This document shows, one piece after another, positions 33,790 to 43,966 of a stretch of 64,000 nucleotides of DNA. The notes beneath the pieces are model-generated. The model was given only the letters and a program-made list of their open reading frames with translations, made no database searches and was not told where the DNA came from. The stretch is from Ligula intestinalis (taxonomy: Eukaryota > Platyhelminthes > Cestoda > Diphyllobothriidea > Diphyllobothriidae): positions 32,960,928-33,024,927 of the forward strand of contig JAYGXS010000005.1 in assembly GCA_036362985.1 (NCBI GenBank), read 5' to 3'. The position numbers and the translations under genes are program-made. Position 1 is the stretch's first letter; the number at the start of each line of letters is the position of its first letter.

Positions 33790-34480
33790 AAGACCCTTGT
33801 CACTGTGATCTTCAGACCCGGTTCCTTGTTGGAAGAGGTATCGCAGGGGGTTAAGTAAGTCTAACCGTGCAACTGCGATCTTCAGACCATGGCTACTTAG
33901 TGGAGAAGAGAAGTCTTTAAAGGCCAGAGTAGTAGAAAGAGTTTATTGTCTACACAACGGAAGAGGAGAATAGATGAGAATAGATTGACTTGGGCGAGAT
34001 ACGTCCGATCAGTAGGTTGACCGGGTCCCAAGTGAGGTCTTAGAGTAGTCGGGGCAGAAGACAGAGAGAGGGAGATCTTTCATTGGCTAGGTTGGCCTGG
34101 AGATTTTGGGCAGAGAGGCAACTTGCGTTGGGCACGCGCGCAAGCTCCTCATTCGTCGCCTCATAGATGCGAGAACTATGATTGGCTTATCGAGACGTCG
34201 AGAAAGCACATCGGTGAGCGTTTGGAAAAGTGCACTTCGACGCGAGCTAGTCAGCCAGGCACGACCCGCTACAGAGGATAAATGGGACGCCAGGCAGGAG
34301 GAATAATATACTCTGTACAGAGGTAGTAGAGGATGGATAAGAGAAAATTTACAGTCGGATGAGTGTGCATCCGCACCCAAGACGGGCGGCATTCGAAGTG
34401 TCTGTGGCCGCGGAAGTCGCCACAGTGAGTTCCTGTGTTAGTCAGCCTTGACGGTGGTTGGTCAGAATGGACTTGCATTG
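33790..34480 (-). repeat. Dispersed repeat R1, partial plus long copy
   Basis: A short fragment (GATCTTCAGACCCGGTTCCT near 33810) is followed by a longer copy. The longer one starts at GCGATCTTCAGACCATGGCT, passes AATATACTCTGTACAGAGGT, and ends in GGATGAGTGTGCATCC-type sequence, all reversed with respect to the 30.4-kb copy. Confidence 0.6.
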
Positions 34481-34499
34481 GAGTCTAGCAGCCACTTGG

Positions 34500-34910
34500 A
34501 ACCCATAATCAGCCGCTGCCGCATGGCGCCTTTAGCGTGCGCGCCCACTGCCTCCTGGGGCTGGGCACTAACTGTCCCTGACCGATGCCAGCCTTCACCC
34601 ATCTCAAGGTCGCGCGCCCACGCTAGGCTAGACATCAGCCGCGTCACTGGTCGCCGTAACAAAGCATGCACCGACACTGCGGCGATTCCTGATGCCCTAT
34701 TGACTCCGGAATTGACGTCCAGGCGGCCGGACTGCGGTCATCCGAGAGTCAAAACTCTTTCCATCTATTTTCCTATCCTTCTGCTGAATACACTATTCCT
34801 AACAATCTGGCTTTCCCACTACCTTCGCTCCTCACCTAAAGGAACCATGGGCCTGGAAGATCGTAGCTGTTAAGGTTAACCTTCTTAGTCTTAACACCTG
34901 TCGATAAGCC
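34500..34910 (+). repeat. Dispersed repeat R1
   Basis: The lead is GC-rich. The 3' half is typical: CTATTTTCCTATCCTTCTGC, CACTATTCCTAACAATCTGG, AAAGGAACCATGGGCCTGGA, then GATCGTAGCTGTTAAGGTTA. It lies back to back with the minus-strand copy to its left. Confidence 0.65.
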
Positions 34911-35021
34911 TTCGTGAGAGGCCAGATATTGAGCGTAGCACTCGGGGTCGGGTCACCACACTCTCAATGATGCGAATTCGAGTTAGCCCAAATTAAGCCT
35001 GTGTGAAGTTAGGGCACCGTT

Positions 35022-35052
35022 TGTGTGTGTGTGAGTGTGTGTGTGTGTGAGC
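35022..35052 (+). repeat. (TG)n microsatellite at the LINE 5' junction
   Basis: TG repeats with one GA interruption sit immediately before the first LINE codons. The same arrangement occurs at the 5' ends of the other two copies. Confidence 0.85.
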
Positions 35053-35847
35053 TCAGGGAGCTCAGATAACACGAGGAGCATTCGACCGGAACGGAGAACA
35101 GCGCTCATCGCCCGGGAGCTGGCGCGCTTCAAGGTGGACATCGCCGCACTCAGTGAAACCCGCTTCTCCGGGAAAGGTTCCATAGAAGAGTTGGGTGCCG
35201 GCCACACCTTCTTCTATGTGGGCCGTCCGACGGCAGAGCGACGCGAGGCCGGCGTCGCCTTTGCCATCCGAAAGGACATCGTGGGACGACTACCCTGTAC
35301 GCCACAGGGTATCAACGAACGCCTGATGAGTCTCCGCCTGCCTCTCTGGGGTGGAAAATTCGCCACCATCGTTAGTGTCTACGCTCCTCCGATGACCAGC
35401 TCTGACGAGACAAAGAAAAAGTTCTACGAGGATCTGCACGCACTCCTAGCCTCTGTGCCGAAGGCGGACAAGTTGATAGTCCTTGGTGACTTCAATACCC
35501 GCATCGGCACAGACCACGCCGCCTGGAGTGGAGTGCTCGGACCCCACGGCCTCCGAGGACTCAACGACAATGGCCTACTCCTCCTTCGCACCTGCGCGGT
35601 GCACCGTCTCATACTGATCAACACCTACTTTAGCCAACCGCTGCAGAACAAGGCGACCTGGATGCACCCCAGGTCTCGTCAATGGCACCTTCTGGATATT
35701 GTCCTCGTGCGGCGACGCGACCAGCAGGACGTGTTGGTGACAAAGGCAATGCCGGGTGCCGATGGTGATACCGATCATCGTCTCATCATCTCCAAGATGC
35801 GGATCCGTCTTCAACCACGCAGGAGACCTCAAGGAAAGCGACCCTAA
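35053..35847 (+). pseudogene. LINE apurinic-like endonuclease domain, 5' truncated
   Basis: Carries IAALSETRF (metal-binding Glu), [60 protein letters not shown] and [13 protein letters not shown], the ordered motifs of APE-type LINE endonucleases. The domain nicks target DNA to prime reverse transcription. The first beta strand with its conserved Asn is missing, replaced by the (TG)n junction, so it should be inactive. It ends at an in-frame TAA (35845-35847). The same frame continues into the polymerase part, indicating one original polyprotein. Confidence 0.9.
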
Positions 35848-37998
35848 GGTAAGTTGAATACTGATCTGTTAACCTTGCCTGCCAACCGCTTCCGTTTCAG
35901 CAACGAGCTGACTCACCAGCTCGATAACCTCCCAGTCGCAGAAGAGAACACCTCCGTGGAGAACAAATGGTTTCAACTACGAGACGCTGTTCAATCCACT
36001 GCAAAACACATCCTTGGGCCCGCACCCCGCCCACACCAAGACTGGTTTGACGAAGACGATGCAGCCATCACCACTCTCATCTCTGAGAAGAATCACCTCC
36101 GCAACGAATATGTCGCTGACCCTACCGACGCCACGAAAGCAGCCTACTACCAAAGTCGCCGTCTTGTACAGCAGCGGCTGCGGGAAATGCAGGACGCTTG
36201 GATGGCTCGTAAGGGTGACGAAATCCAAGGCTACGCGGACCGCAATGAATGGAAGAACTTCTTCGCCTCGTTCAAAGAGGTTTGCGGCCCCATAGTAAGA
36301 GGCACAGCCCCACTTCTCAGCGCGGACGGTACCACTCTCATCACTGAGAAGACCCAACTTCTGAGCCGCTGGGCCGAGCACTTCCAAAGTGTACTCAACC
36401 GGCCCTCTACCACCTCTGAGGCTGCCATTTACCGGTTGCCCCAAGTCGAAATTAATGCTGATCTCGACCTCCCACCAACCCCTGAGGAGACCATGAAGGC
36501 TGTGAAGCAGCTGTCCAGCGGGAAGGCACCCGGGTCCGACGGGATCCCGGCGGAGATTTACAAATATGGTGGCCACCAACTCATAACTCATCTCACCACC
36601 CTGTTCCAAGAGATGTGGCGACAGGGACAAGTTCCCCAGGATTTCAAGGACGCCACCATCGTCCACCTCTACAAGCGTAAGGGGAATCGCCAGGTCTGTG
36701 ACAACCACCGCGGCATCTCACTGCTGAATATTGCCGGAAAAATCTTCGCACACATTCTCCTCAATCGTCTGAATAGCCACCTGGAACAAGGGCTTCTGCC
36801 TGAAAGTCAGTGTGGTTTTCGACGTCACCGCGGCACCACTGACATGATATCTGCCGCGCGTCAGCTGCAGGAGAAATTTCAAGAGATGCGCATCCACCTC
36901 TACACTACGTTCGTAGATCTGACAAAAGCCTTCGACATTGTGAACCGGCCCGAACTTTGGAAGGTTATGCAGAAGTTTGGCTGTCCGGAACACTTCACCC
37001 ACATGGTTTAACAACTCCATGATGGGATGATGGCGCGCGTCACGGACTACGGAACGCTGTCTGAAGCCTTCGCAGTGACCAATGGAGTGAAGAAGGGCTG
37101 TGTCCTCGCACCCACCCACTTCAGTCTCATGTTCTCTGCCATGCTGATGGACGCCTACCGTGACGAGCGTCCCGGAATCCCCCTCAACTACAGAACGGAC
37201 GGAAACCTCCTCAACATTCGTCGGATGCAGGCCTCCACGCACGTCTCCACAACCACAGTCCATGATCTGCTGTTTGCGGACGACTGCGCTCTCAACATCA
37301 CCACCGAAGCGGACATGCAAAGGAGCATGGACCTCTTTGCAGCAGGTTGCGCCAACTTTGGCCTCACCATCAACACGGACAAGACGGTGGTTATGCATCA
37401 ACCGCCGCCAGGTGTTGACCTCAACCTCGCACGCATCAACGTCAACGGAGCCGTACTGCAGAACGTGGACAAGTTCACCTACCTCGGCAGTACGCTTTCC
37501 CGCAACACTAAAATAGACGCCGAGATTGCCCGCAGAATCTCCAAAGCCAGTCAAGCCTTCGGTCGGCTCCAAGCCTCCGTATGGAATCGTCATGGTCTTC
37601 AACTGTCAACGAAATTGAAGATGAACAAGGCTGTTTTGCTGTCAACACTCTTGTACGGAACGGAGACTTGGACTGTCTATGCTAGCCAAGCGCGGAAACT
37701 GAACCACTTTCACATCAGCTGCCTACGCCGCATATTGAAGGTGAAGTGGCAGGAGAGGATTCCGGACACGGAAATCCTGGAGAGAACGGGATTTCTCAGC
37801 ATCCAGGCCATGCTCAGGCAGATACAACTGCGCTGGAGCGGACACGTGGTACGTATGAATGATGAACGGCTACCCAAGCGATTGCTCTATGGCGATGTCG
37901 CCGTAGGCACTCGTCGCAAAGGAGGACAGAAGAGAAGTTACAAGCACACCCTGACGAACTCCCTGAAGCGTCTCCAAATCAACACGCTGAACTGGTAG
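35848..37998 (+). pseudogene. LINE reverse transcriptase with two in-frame stops
   Basis: The frame continues from the endonuclease. Reverse-transcriptase motifs in order: LSSGKAPGSDGIPAEIYKYG, HRGISLLNIAGKI, LPESQCGFRRHRGTTDMI, TTFVDLTKAFDIVNR (motif A Asp), [16 protein letters not shown], and [10 protein letters not shown] (catalytic ADD). Past the palm come [56 protein letters not shown] and [19 protein letters not shown]. Stops are TAA at 37009-37011 and TAG at 37996-37998. The TAA occupies the same codon in copy 2. Length and motif order are otherwise complete. Confidence 0.92.
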
Positions 37999-38703
37999 GA
38001 GCTAGCACAGGACCGATCTTTGTGGCGAAGAGCGGTCAAAACGGGCGCCGCAATCTACGAAGCTAGTCGGATCGCCGCCGCCAAGGCAAAATGGACGGCA
38101 CGCAAGTCTCACAACACACAGACGCACGCTGCCACCACCCAAGCCCTTTCAACATGGCCGCGTTGTCAACGCACCTTCCGTGCACGCATTGGCCTGGTCG
38201 GTCACCTCCGGAAGCCGTGCAACCCTCCTCCGACAGCATCCACGTCGACTGCACCAAACACTCCGCCAGACCCTACTCCAGCCTCAACCTCGACGGCAAT
38301 CACCGACGCGAGAGATGCCTCGTTGCCCTCGTCCACCGACTCCAAATCACCCGCAACTTCTTCCACTCCCTCCGACACGTTACCGCCCGCAACAACTTCC
38401 ACAATTGAACCCCCCACCAGCTCTGAGGGCCTGATATGCCCTCACTGCAATCGCACATTCACCTCACGCATTGGCCTAGTCGGTCACTTGCGAATCCATC
38501 GCACAGAGGCTGGTGAACTAGTGCCTGGAGCACCAACACACAGACGAGACCGCCGTCTTCACTGCCCACACTGCCCCCGATCATTCGCTCATCGCATGGG
38601 CCTACTAGGTCACATGCGCATTCACGACAGTGGCACTGACCGTGATGTCGGCACACCCAGCACCTCACACATCCTCACCACCAGCCTCAGCCACACTCAC
38701 TAG
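37999..38703 (+). pseudogene. LINE carboxy-terminal C2H2 zinc-finger region
   Basis: After [18 protein letters not shown] there are three finger modules separated by a long Pro/Ser/Thr-rich spacer. The first ([20 protein letters not shown], then PC) has lost its first Cys and ends in Cys. The second ([20 protein letters not shown]) and third ([20 protein letters not shown]) are complete C2H2 fingers ending in His. The frame ends with THTH and a stop. Fingers in a LINE polyprotein probably bind nucleic acid, either the element RNA or the target; this is inference. The three modules are so alike that they look duplicated. Confidence 0.88.
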
Positions 38704-40100
38704 TCGCCTCGCGTCACGATTGCGTCGTCAAGTTTTTAGGGAACACAGGTGAGTGCCTCCTCCCTCAGGTCGTTCTTGCTGAATTTGTCGAATACTGTCT
38801 TGCCTTTACTGCCCCATAATAGCTCCTGTATTTATATTACTCGCTTCATTACCGCACTCACATTCATAATAGCTGCGCCTAAAGTTCTGTCTTAAGCACA
38901 AACGAAAGCCTCAGCAGTTACTGAAGATTCTCTGCTGCAAGGTAAGCTGAGAATTTGCTCTCATTGTTCTTTTCTATACTTCATCTCCTCCCCTCTCTCT
39001 CGGCCTGTCTGCATTCCCCCCTCGCCTCCTCTCCCGTTCTCCCTCTGTCCCTTTTCTATTTTACCCTTCGTCCGTTCCCCTCCTTCTTCCTCTTTTTCTT
39101 CTACTTCATCTTCCTTCTACTCTTCTTCTTCCTCTTCTTCTGCACGTCCACAATTTAAAAGTTCACCAATTGTCTCTTGCTCTCCTTTCAGCCTCGCCCA
39201 CGGACACCGACCGTCAACGGAGCATGGGTAGTGCCTTTCAGTCGTTGACTGACCGGTTACCCCTCTCAGAAGGGTGTTGGCCCAGGCTTCATGCAGGGCT
39301 GCTCTCACCCTTCTGAGATCAAATGGTCTGTATGCACATGCAATGCCAGTCTTCAGCCAACCACGGTCCCTGCGGTCTGGAAGGCGCTGGCACTTTCTCT
39401 CACTTCTGATTCCCTGTTGGTGACTGCGCTCGCGCTCCCACTGGGTTTCAGGACCCACTGCGGGTGCCCGACCGGCTAGGCGGTCACCATGCGGTGGGGG
39501 AGAGAGTGAGGTTGACCTCGGCGCGTTTCTTCCCTCACTATAATAAATCTGAATGCGTCTGAATCTATCATGGTGCGCTAAAAGCCGTGGCTTGGAGGGT
39601 CTGCCAACTGACGGGAAAACTCGGGCCCCCACGTAGCTGCTCCTCCTGTACGCGTGTGTATGTGTGTGCGTACGAGAGGAGAGGGAGGACTGAGAGTCAG
39701 GTTGCAATGACTCCCTCTCAATGTGGCCTTTATGGCGCTCCCGCACAGTCGGGAGCATACCTAGCGCGATGGCTGTGTCAAGTGTGCGCGTGCTGAGTGT
39801 TTATCGCGCCAGCCATCTACACCCTCCCTCATCCCCGGTCTTATTGACTTTGTCTTTACACCGGAAACGGAGGTAGGAGTGGCGAGCGAGTGGGTAGATT
39901 CTGTGCAAGTCTGCCTAAACTCCTGTTGTCTGTCGCACGAGTTCTCTGCGTTGCTCCTGCTTGCTGTCGCATTCGTTTTGCTTGCCCTTCTCACCTCTGT
40001 GTCAGTTGCGGCTTGTTTCAGCGTTTGCTGCGGCTTGTTGGAGCGCGTGGTGCCCATCGTCGAAATCGACGGGGAACTGTCGTCGTCGTCGTCGTCTTCT
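38704..40100 (+). other. LINE 3' region with intron-like signals
   Basis: Shortly after the stop there is a donor-like CAG|GTGAGT (GT at 38749). A second, CAAG|GTAAGC, has its GT at 38942. It is followed by ~230 bp of almost pure pyrimidines and an acceptor-like TCTCCTTTCAG (AG at 39190-39191). The remaining ~900 bp match the R2 repeats. Copies 2 and 3 keep the second donor, the pyrimidine block and the acceptor. Compared with copy 3, copy 1 lacks about 480 bp near 38840. Confidence 0.7.
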
Positions 40101-41054
40101 TCGTCGTGTGTGTGTGTGTGTGGCATGCGTAGGCGGACTGTCGAGCGTTATCTGGCACGAAACCCACGCTCACCTCCAGTAGGTTTGGTTTTTTCTATCA
40201 CTGTAAACATGATGGACGTGGAGGTTGCGAGTGAGGTAGGTGGGTCGGCATAACGTAAATCACAGCTGCGTTCACTGTCTTGGAGAGCGTGGTCATGGTT
40301 GTGATGCTCATTATCAGCAAGCGAGTTTTACTCATTTTTTTTTCAAAATGTAAGCGAAGCACTAGGCGTGGGATGGGCATGAAGTTTAATTCAGCGGCAT
40401 ATTTTTGTTTCTCACATGGGGAGGGGCATTATTTTCTTCGATGAATATTTATATAAAAAAGAGAAACTTGTAGACAGTTATTTTGTTGATATTTTTGACT
40501 CCAAAAAATCTAATCTATAGACCCCAGAAGGCACAAACTGGTGTCCTAGTTAATCACAGGTTTTGAGCATTTTGGCACGTTAACCATTGAAGTTCATTGA
40601 TCATAAGACTGTGAAACCTGATTTAGGATCCACAACCGCATTTTTCCGCAAAATGATCACTCTGGGAGATTTGAGGGCTTATAGTGTGGCCATAATGGGT
40701 GTATACTCCCCGCACCAGACATTCATCTGACTCGAACGGTGACTGGGGTCTTGGAATCGGAAGAGACAGTGAGGTCGACATCTCAGTGCATTTTCCTCAC
40801 TGTACGAAAAAATCTGACGCGTTATCATCGATGCCATCCCCAGCCGTTTAAACTAGCATGTGTTGTGAAGCACAAAGCTTGGACTGCAAGACTCATCCAT
40901 GAGTCAGGTGAAATTTTACTTTAAGCACGACTGGGAGCTCTTCAGAATTGCCAGTTGCTTAGGTTTTTTTACAAAGTTTTAGATGCGACTAGGAACCCCC
41001 TCCTCCCTATTCTAGGGAGTTTGTGTTAAGTTCTAGGAAGGGCACATTTTCCCA
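40101..41054. other. Unannotated, with an R2 fragment
   Basis: About 40755-40840 resembles part of the LINE 3' tail (AGTGAGGTCGACATCTC, CCTCACTGTACGAAAAAATC). The rest shows no gene or repeat I can name. Confidence 0.4.
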
Positions 41055-41175
41055 TGGTCCGAACCCTAAACTAAGCTTTAATCGTTACTACAATCTTGAC
41101 CTTAACTCTTAACTTAACTCATCACTAACTCTGACCTTAATCTTGACACCATTCCTAACTGTAATCCTCATCTTA
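41055..41175 (-). repeat. Degenerate telomere-like tract
   Basis: Many CCTAA/CTTAA/CCTAAC-like hexamers in loose tandem, for example GAACCCTAAACTAAGC and CTAACTCTGACCTTAATC. It resembles an eroded array of the metazoan telomere unit. Confidence 0.5.
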
Positions 41176-43966
41176 ATTTGCTAGGAATTCAGCACAAAGC
41201 CGTTTGTATTACGGATGGTTCCTGTTGCTATCCTTGCAAAGTATTTTCGTCAAATTGAAAAGAAATATCATCATTTAATAGCAGATCTTGAGAGATGAAA
41301 ACCGAAATTAACTCGGAAAGGACAGAAAGCTGTACCGTTGCATTATTTCGAATTTAAAGTTTTTCTAGTGCCCATACTTGACAGGCTTTGCGCCAAATGT
41401 TAAAAATGACGAATGATTGTCGGTTTACGGAAATATTTCATAAAAACTGAGTTCAACCTGCGAAAATTGGTTTAAACTGTGCCAACTGGACTAACTCTAG
41501 CTTTTGGCCACACGCTCAGGGTGGGGGGGCGGTACCGTGAGCTCGGATTGGTGGATGCGCGTTGCCAAATCGACTTGCGCATCGAGGGAGAGTGGGGGGT
41601 TGGCTGCTAGTGGCCTGGATCTCTGCTCGCCATCGCCAATCTGTCGATCGCGCGCAGTGTGTCTGACCCCGTTTTCTGCGAGTGACGCGTGTGGTCGACG
41701 TGTTCCGTCGTCTTCTCGTTTCTGCCGTCGTGTGGGTCCAGAAACGGGAGCAGATGGTGATGACTCGGCCGACGACTCTGTTTCAATCACTCTCTTACGC
41801 ACGAATTGATTAAATGAAGGCGCACTGCACTCTGCGAACACTCTTGGCGAACCTTGCACACCTCGAACCGATCGAGAGCGTGGGGCGGACACGCCACAGC
41901 GGATCGATCAGGAGCAGGGGTGCCTGTCGCGCGCGGGTACGTAAGGCTTGACAGGCGAAGGCAAGATGAGTAGGCGCAGTGGCACTGATTTCGGACTGCC
42001 ACAGGTCATTTTGCGAGAGAACTTAGCCGCGAAAAGAGCATCTATTACAAACGATGAAGGGTTTAAGCTCAGTTGAGCAACTTATCCTTCAATACTAGGG
42101 TGAAGTAACAAATCGGGATTGTTGCTTCTTACCTTAAAAAAGGTAAACACTCAATATTCCAATCGACAAAGTTAGTGGGATGATGCTATCGCGAAATTGG
42201 AATTACTATCCTCCCCCCCCCCCCCCCCTTCGAACCCTACCTACCAAGTGCTTTCTGTTCTCCATGCCTATCTGCTCATAGACTGCTTTCAGTCGCTTGG
42301 AGGGTAACTAAAACATCCAGACAGAAATTGCTTGCTTCTAAATATAACCTCTACCATGACGTGCTCAAAACAGTCATATTTTAGTAAACAACGAGTGAAA
42401 CGTTTGCAACTCACAGAAGACTTGCTACCTCGTGGAATATTTATCGAAATTCTGAAATGCGCTTTTCTCTTCGAAAATATTATTTGAGTAGCCTTGGTAT
42501 AATACCAACCATGCAGGATACCGGCTTTTGAACGAAAAAAATTGCACTAAACCAAATTCCGACTTGTATGTATGCATGCATTTTTCCCAGTTATTGTTGG
42601 GTGCTCTAATAAATTCATTTATATTTTGTGGAAAACATGCACAAAATAATCTCCTTTGTCTTCGTTTAGTAGGAACTTCTATCTCCGTTAAATTTTCTGC
42701 CTGAAGAAAGGTTCTTTTACTTTTCTCTAAATTGCCGAATTACGTTTTACCCGACTTATCGTTACACCTACATTCACGGTTTCCAATTACATGCTATGTC
42801 CATTCGGTACAAGGAAAGGACACATTTATAGAAGCTCTGGGGAAAATGTTACACAGTGTGCATAAAATGTGGCGATGGATTTTAACCATGTTTTATACTT
42901 TATGAACAGCAGTAATGAATGAACGGATACGATGTATAATGAATGGACAGTTCAGGGCCTTAACAATCCCCATAATTATCAATATTTTTAGAACTTGAAA
43001 ATATCCTTTTATCGAGTATGACATTTTAAGAAACTATAATTTGCTATCTAGTGAATAAGAAGAATATATTTGAGCGTGCTTTCTATAAAAATTCTTTAAT
43101 ATATAAGGGCAGCTATGATATATGGGAAAACTATGGGTTGTATAAGAAGTCATTTCTTTTTGCAGCGTGTAGTTTTTGCAGACCGTCGAAAGGAATCTCA
43201 TTCGAAAACCGGCATTCTAAAATGTTTTGGAATTGGACTGCACCTTACTTACTGTTAAAACCCAATTTTGGCATCTTTTTGAGCCAAAAAACATTTTGGT
43301 TGACGTTTCATGAGCTAGCAAATCTCATGTAACTATGATTACTTCGAAAATCAGCATTGCAGGTGCGATGTATTTTCTTTGCTGCACACTGCGCTGGCGC
43401 TTTTATAGCAGGTGCTCTTGTAGCGGAGGTCGGATTGCGTCTATTTATCCTTGCCTTGACTGCACAGTGGTTCATTCAACAATCTGACTAGGGCTGACTT
43501 CGCGAAAGGGGGTTTAGCCCCTTCCCGCTCTTGCCTTGATCGAAACAGAGCACAACTGATTGGTGCTCCCAGCTGACCAATCACATCACTGGACTGAAGG
43601 GGATAGGCTGACCGCCGCTTCTCAACTTGCTCCTGATAAGAATTTAAGACCAGATTTCGTGCAATCAAGAAAAGGCGCGTGCGCACACATTTGTGGGGGC
43701 ACTACCTCTCATTGTCGTCGTCAGAAGATGAAAAAAGCAAACAGCGGAAAGACGAATATCCTGCATGCGTGTGTGCGTGTGTATGTGTGTGCTGTTAGTC
43801 AAAAGGTGAAAAATTGCGCGCTGGTATGCAAGTGCGCAAGCGTGCGCACACAGCACAGGCGCTTGGCACGGTGCCTGTTTATTGCGTGCGTCAGCCACAT
43901 TTTGTGTCCACACGGACGTGAGCCCGCGTAATACCCCCATCTTTCTCTCGCTCACACCGCCCCCAC
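41176..43966. other. Unannotated
   Basis: 41500-41990 is GC- and CpG-rich, with overlapping long frames on both strands (131 codons minus, 101 plus), a pattern expected by chance in such DNA. A C16 run lies at 42213-42228. About 42605-42690 resembles an inner part of the Tc1/mariner-type element at 7 kb. The 93-codon plus frame at 43051-43332 matches nothing I know. Confidence 0.4.

Larger units (their letters stand above)
35022..40100 (+). mobile_element. APE-type LINE with C2H2 fingers, copy 1
   Basis: The most complete of three copies. It has a 5'-truncated endonuclease, a full reverse transcriptase, a carboxy-terminal zinc-finger region and a ~1.4-kb 3' region ending GGGGAACTGTCGT followed by (CGT)n. 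The coding frame is continuous from about 35053 to 38703 apart from three in-frame stops and has no frameshift, so it decayed recently. The 5' edge joins a (TG)n tract at 35022-35052. Clade assignment (RTE-like against CR1/jockey-like) is unresolved by eye. Confidence 0.9.

Noticed and set aside
35977..36708. 243-codon minus-strand frame
   Set aside because: Antisense shadow of the LINE polymerase.
36718..37602. 294-codon minus-strand frame opposite LINE copy 1
   Set aside because: It is antisense to the reverse transcriptase and mirrors its codon pattern; no independent family match.
39117..39758. 213-codon minus frame with a terminal Glu tract
   Set aside because: Lies across the LINE pyrimidine block and tail. 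Similar frames in the other copies are disrupted, so no coding signal.
41497..41892. 131-codon minus and 101-codon plus frames in a CpG-rich block
   Set aside because: Mutually overlapping and without recognisable domains; long chance frames are common in GC-rich DNA. A promoter CpG island is possible but unsupported by any gene.
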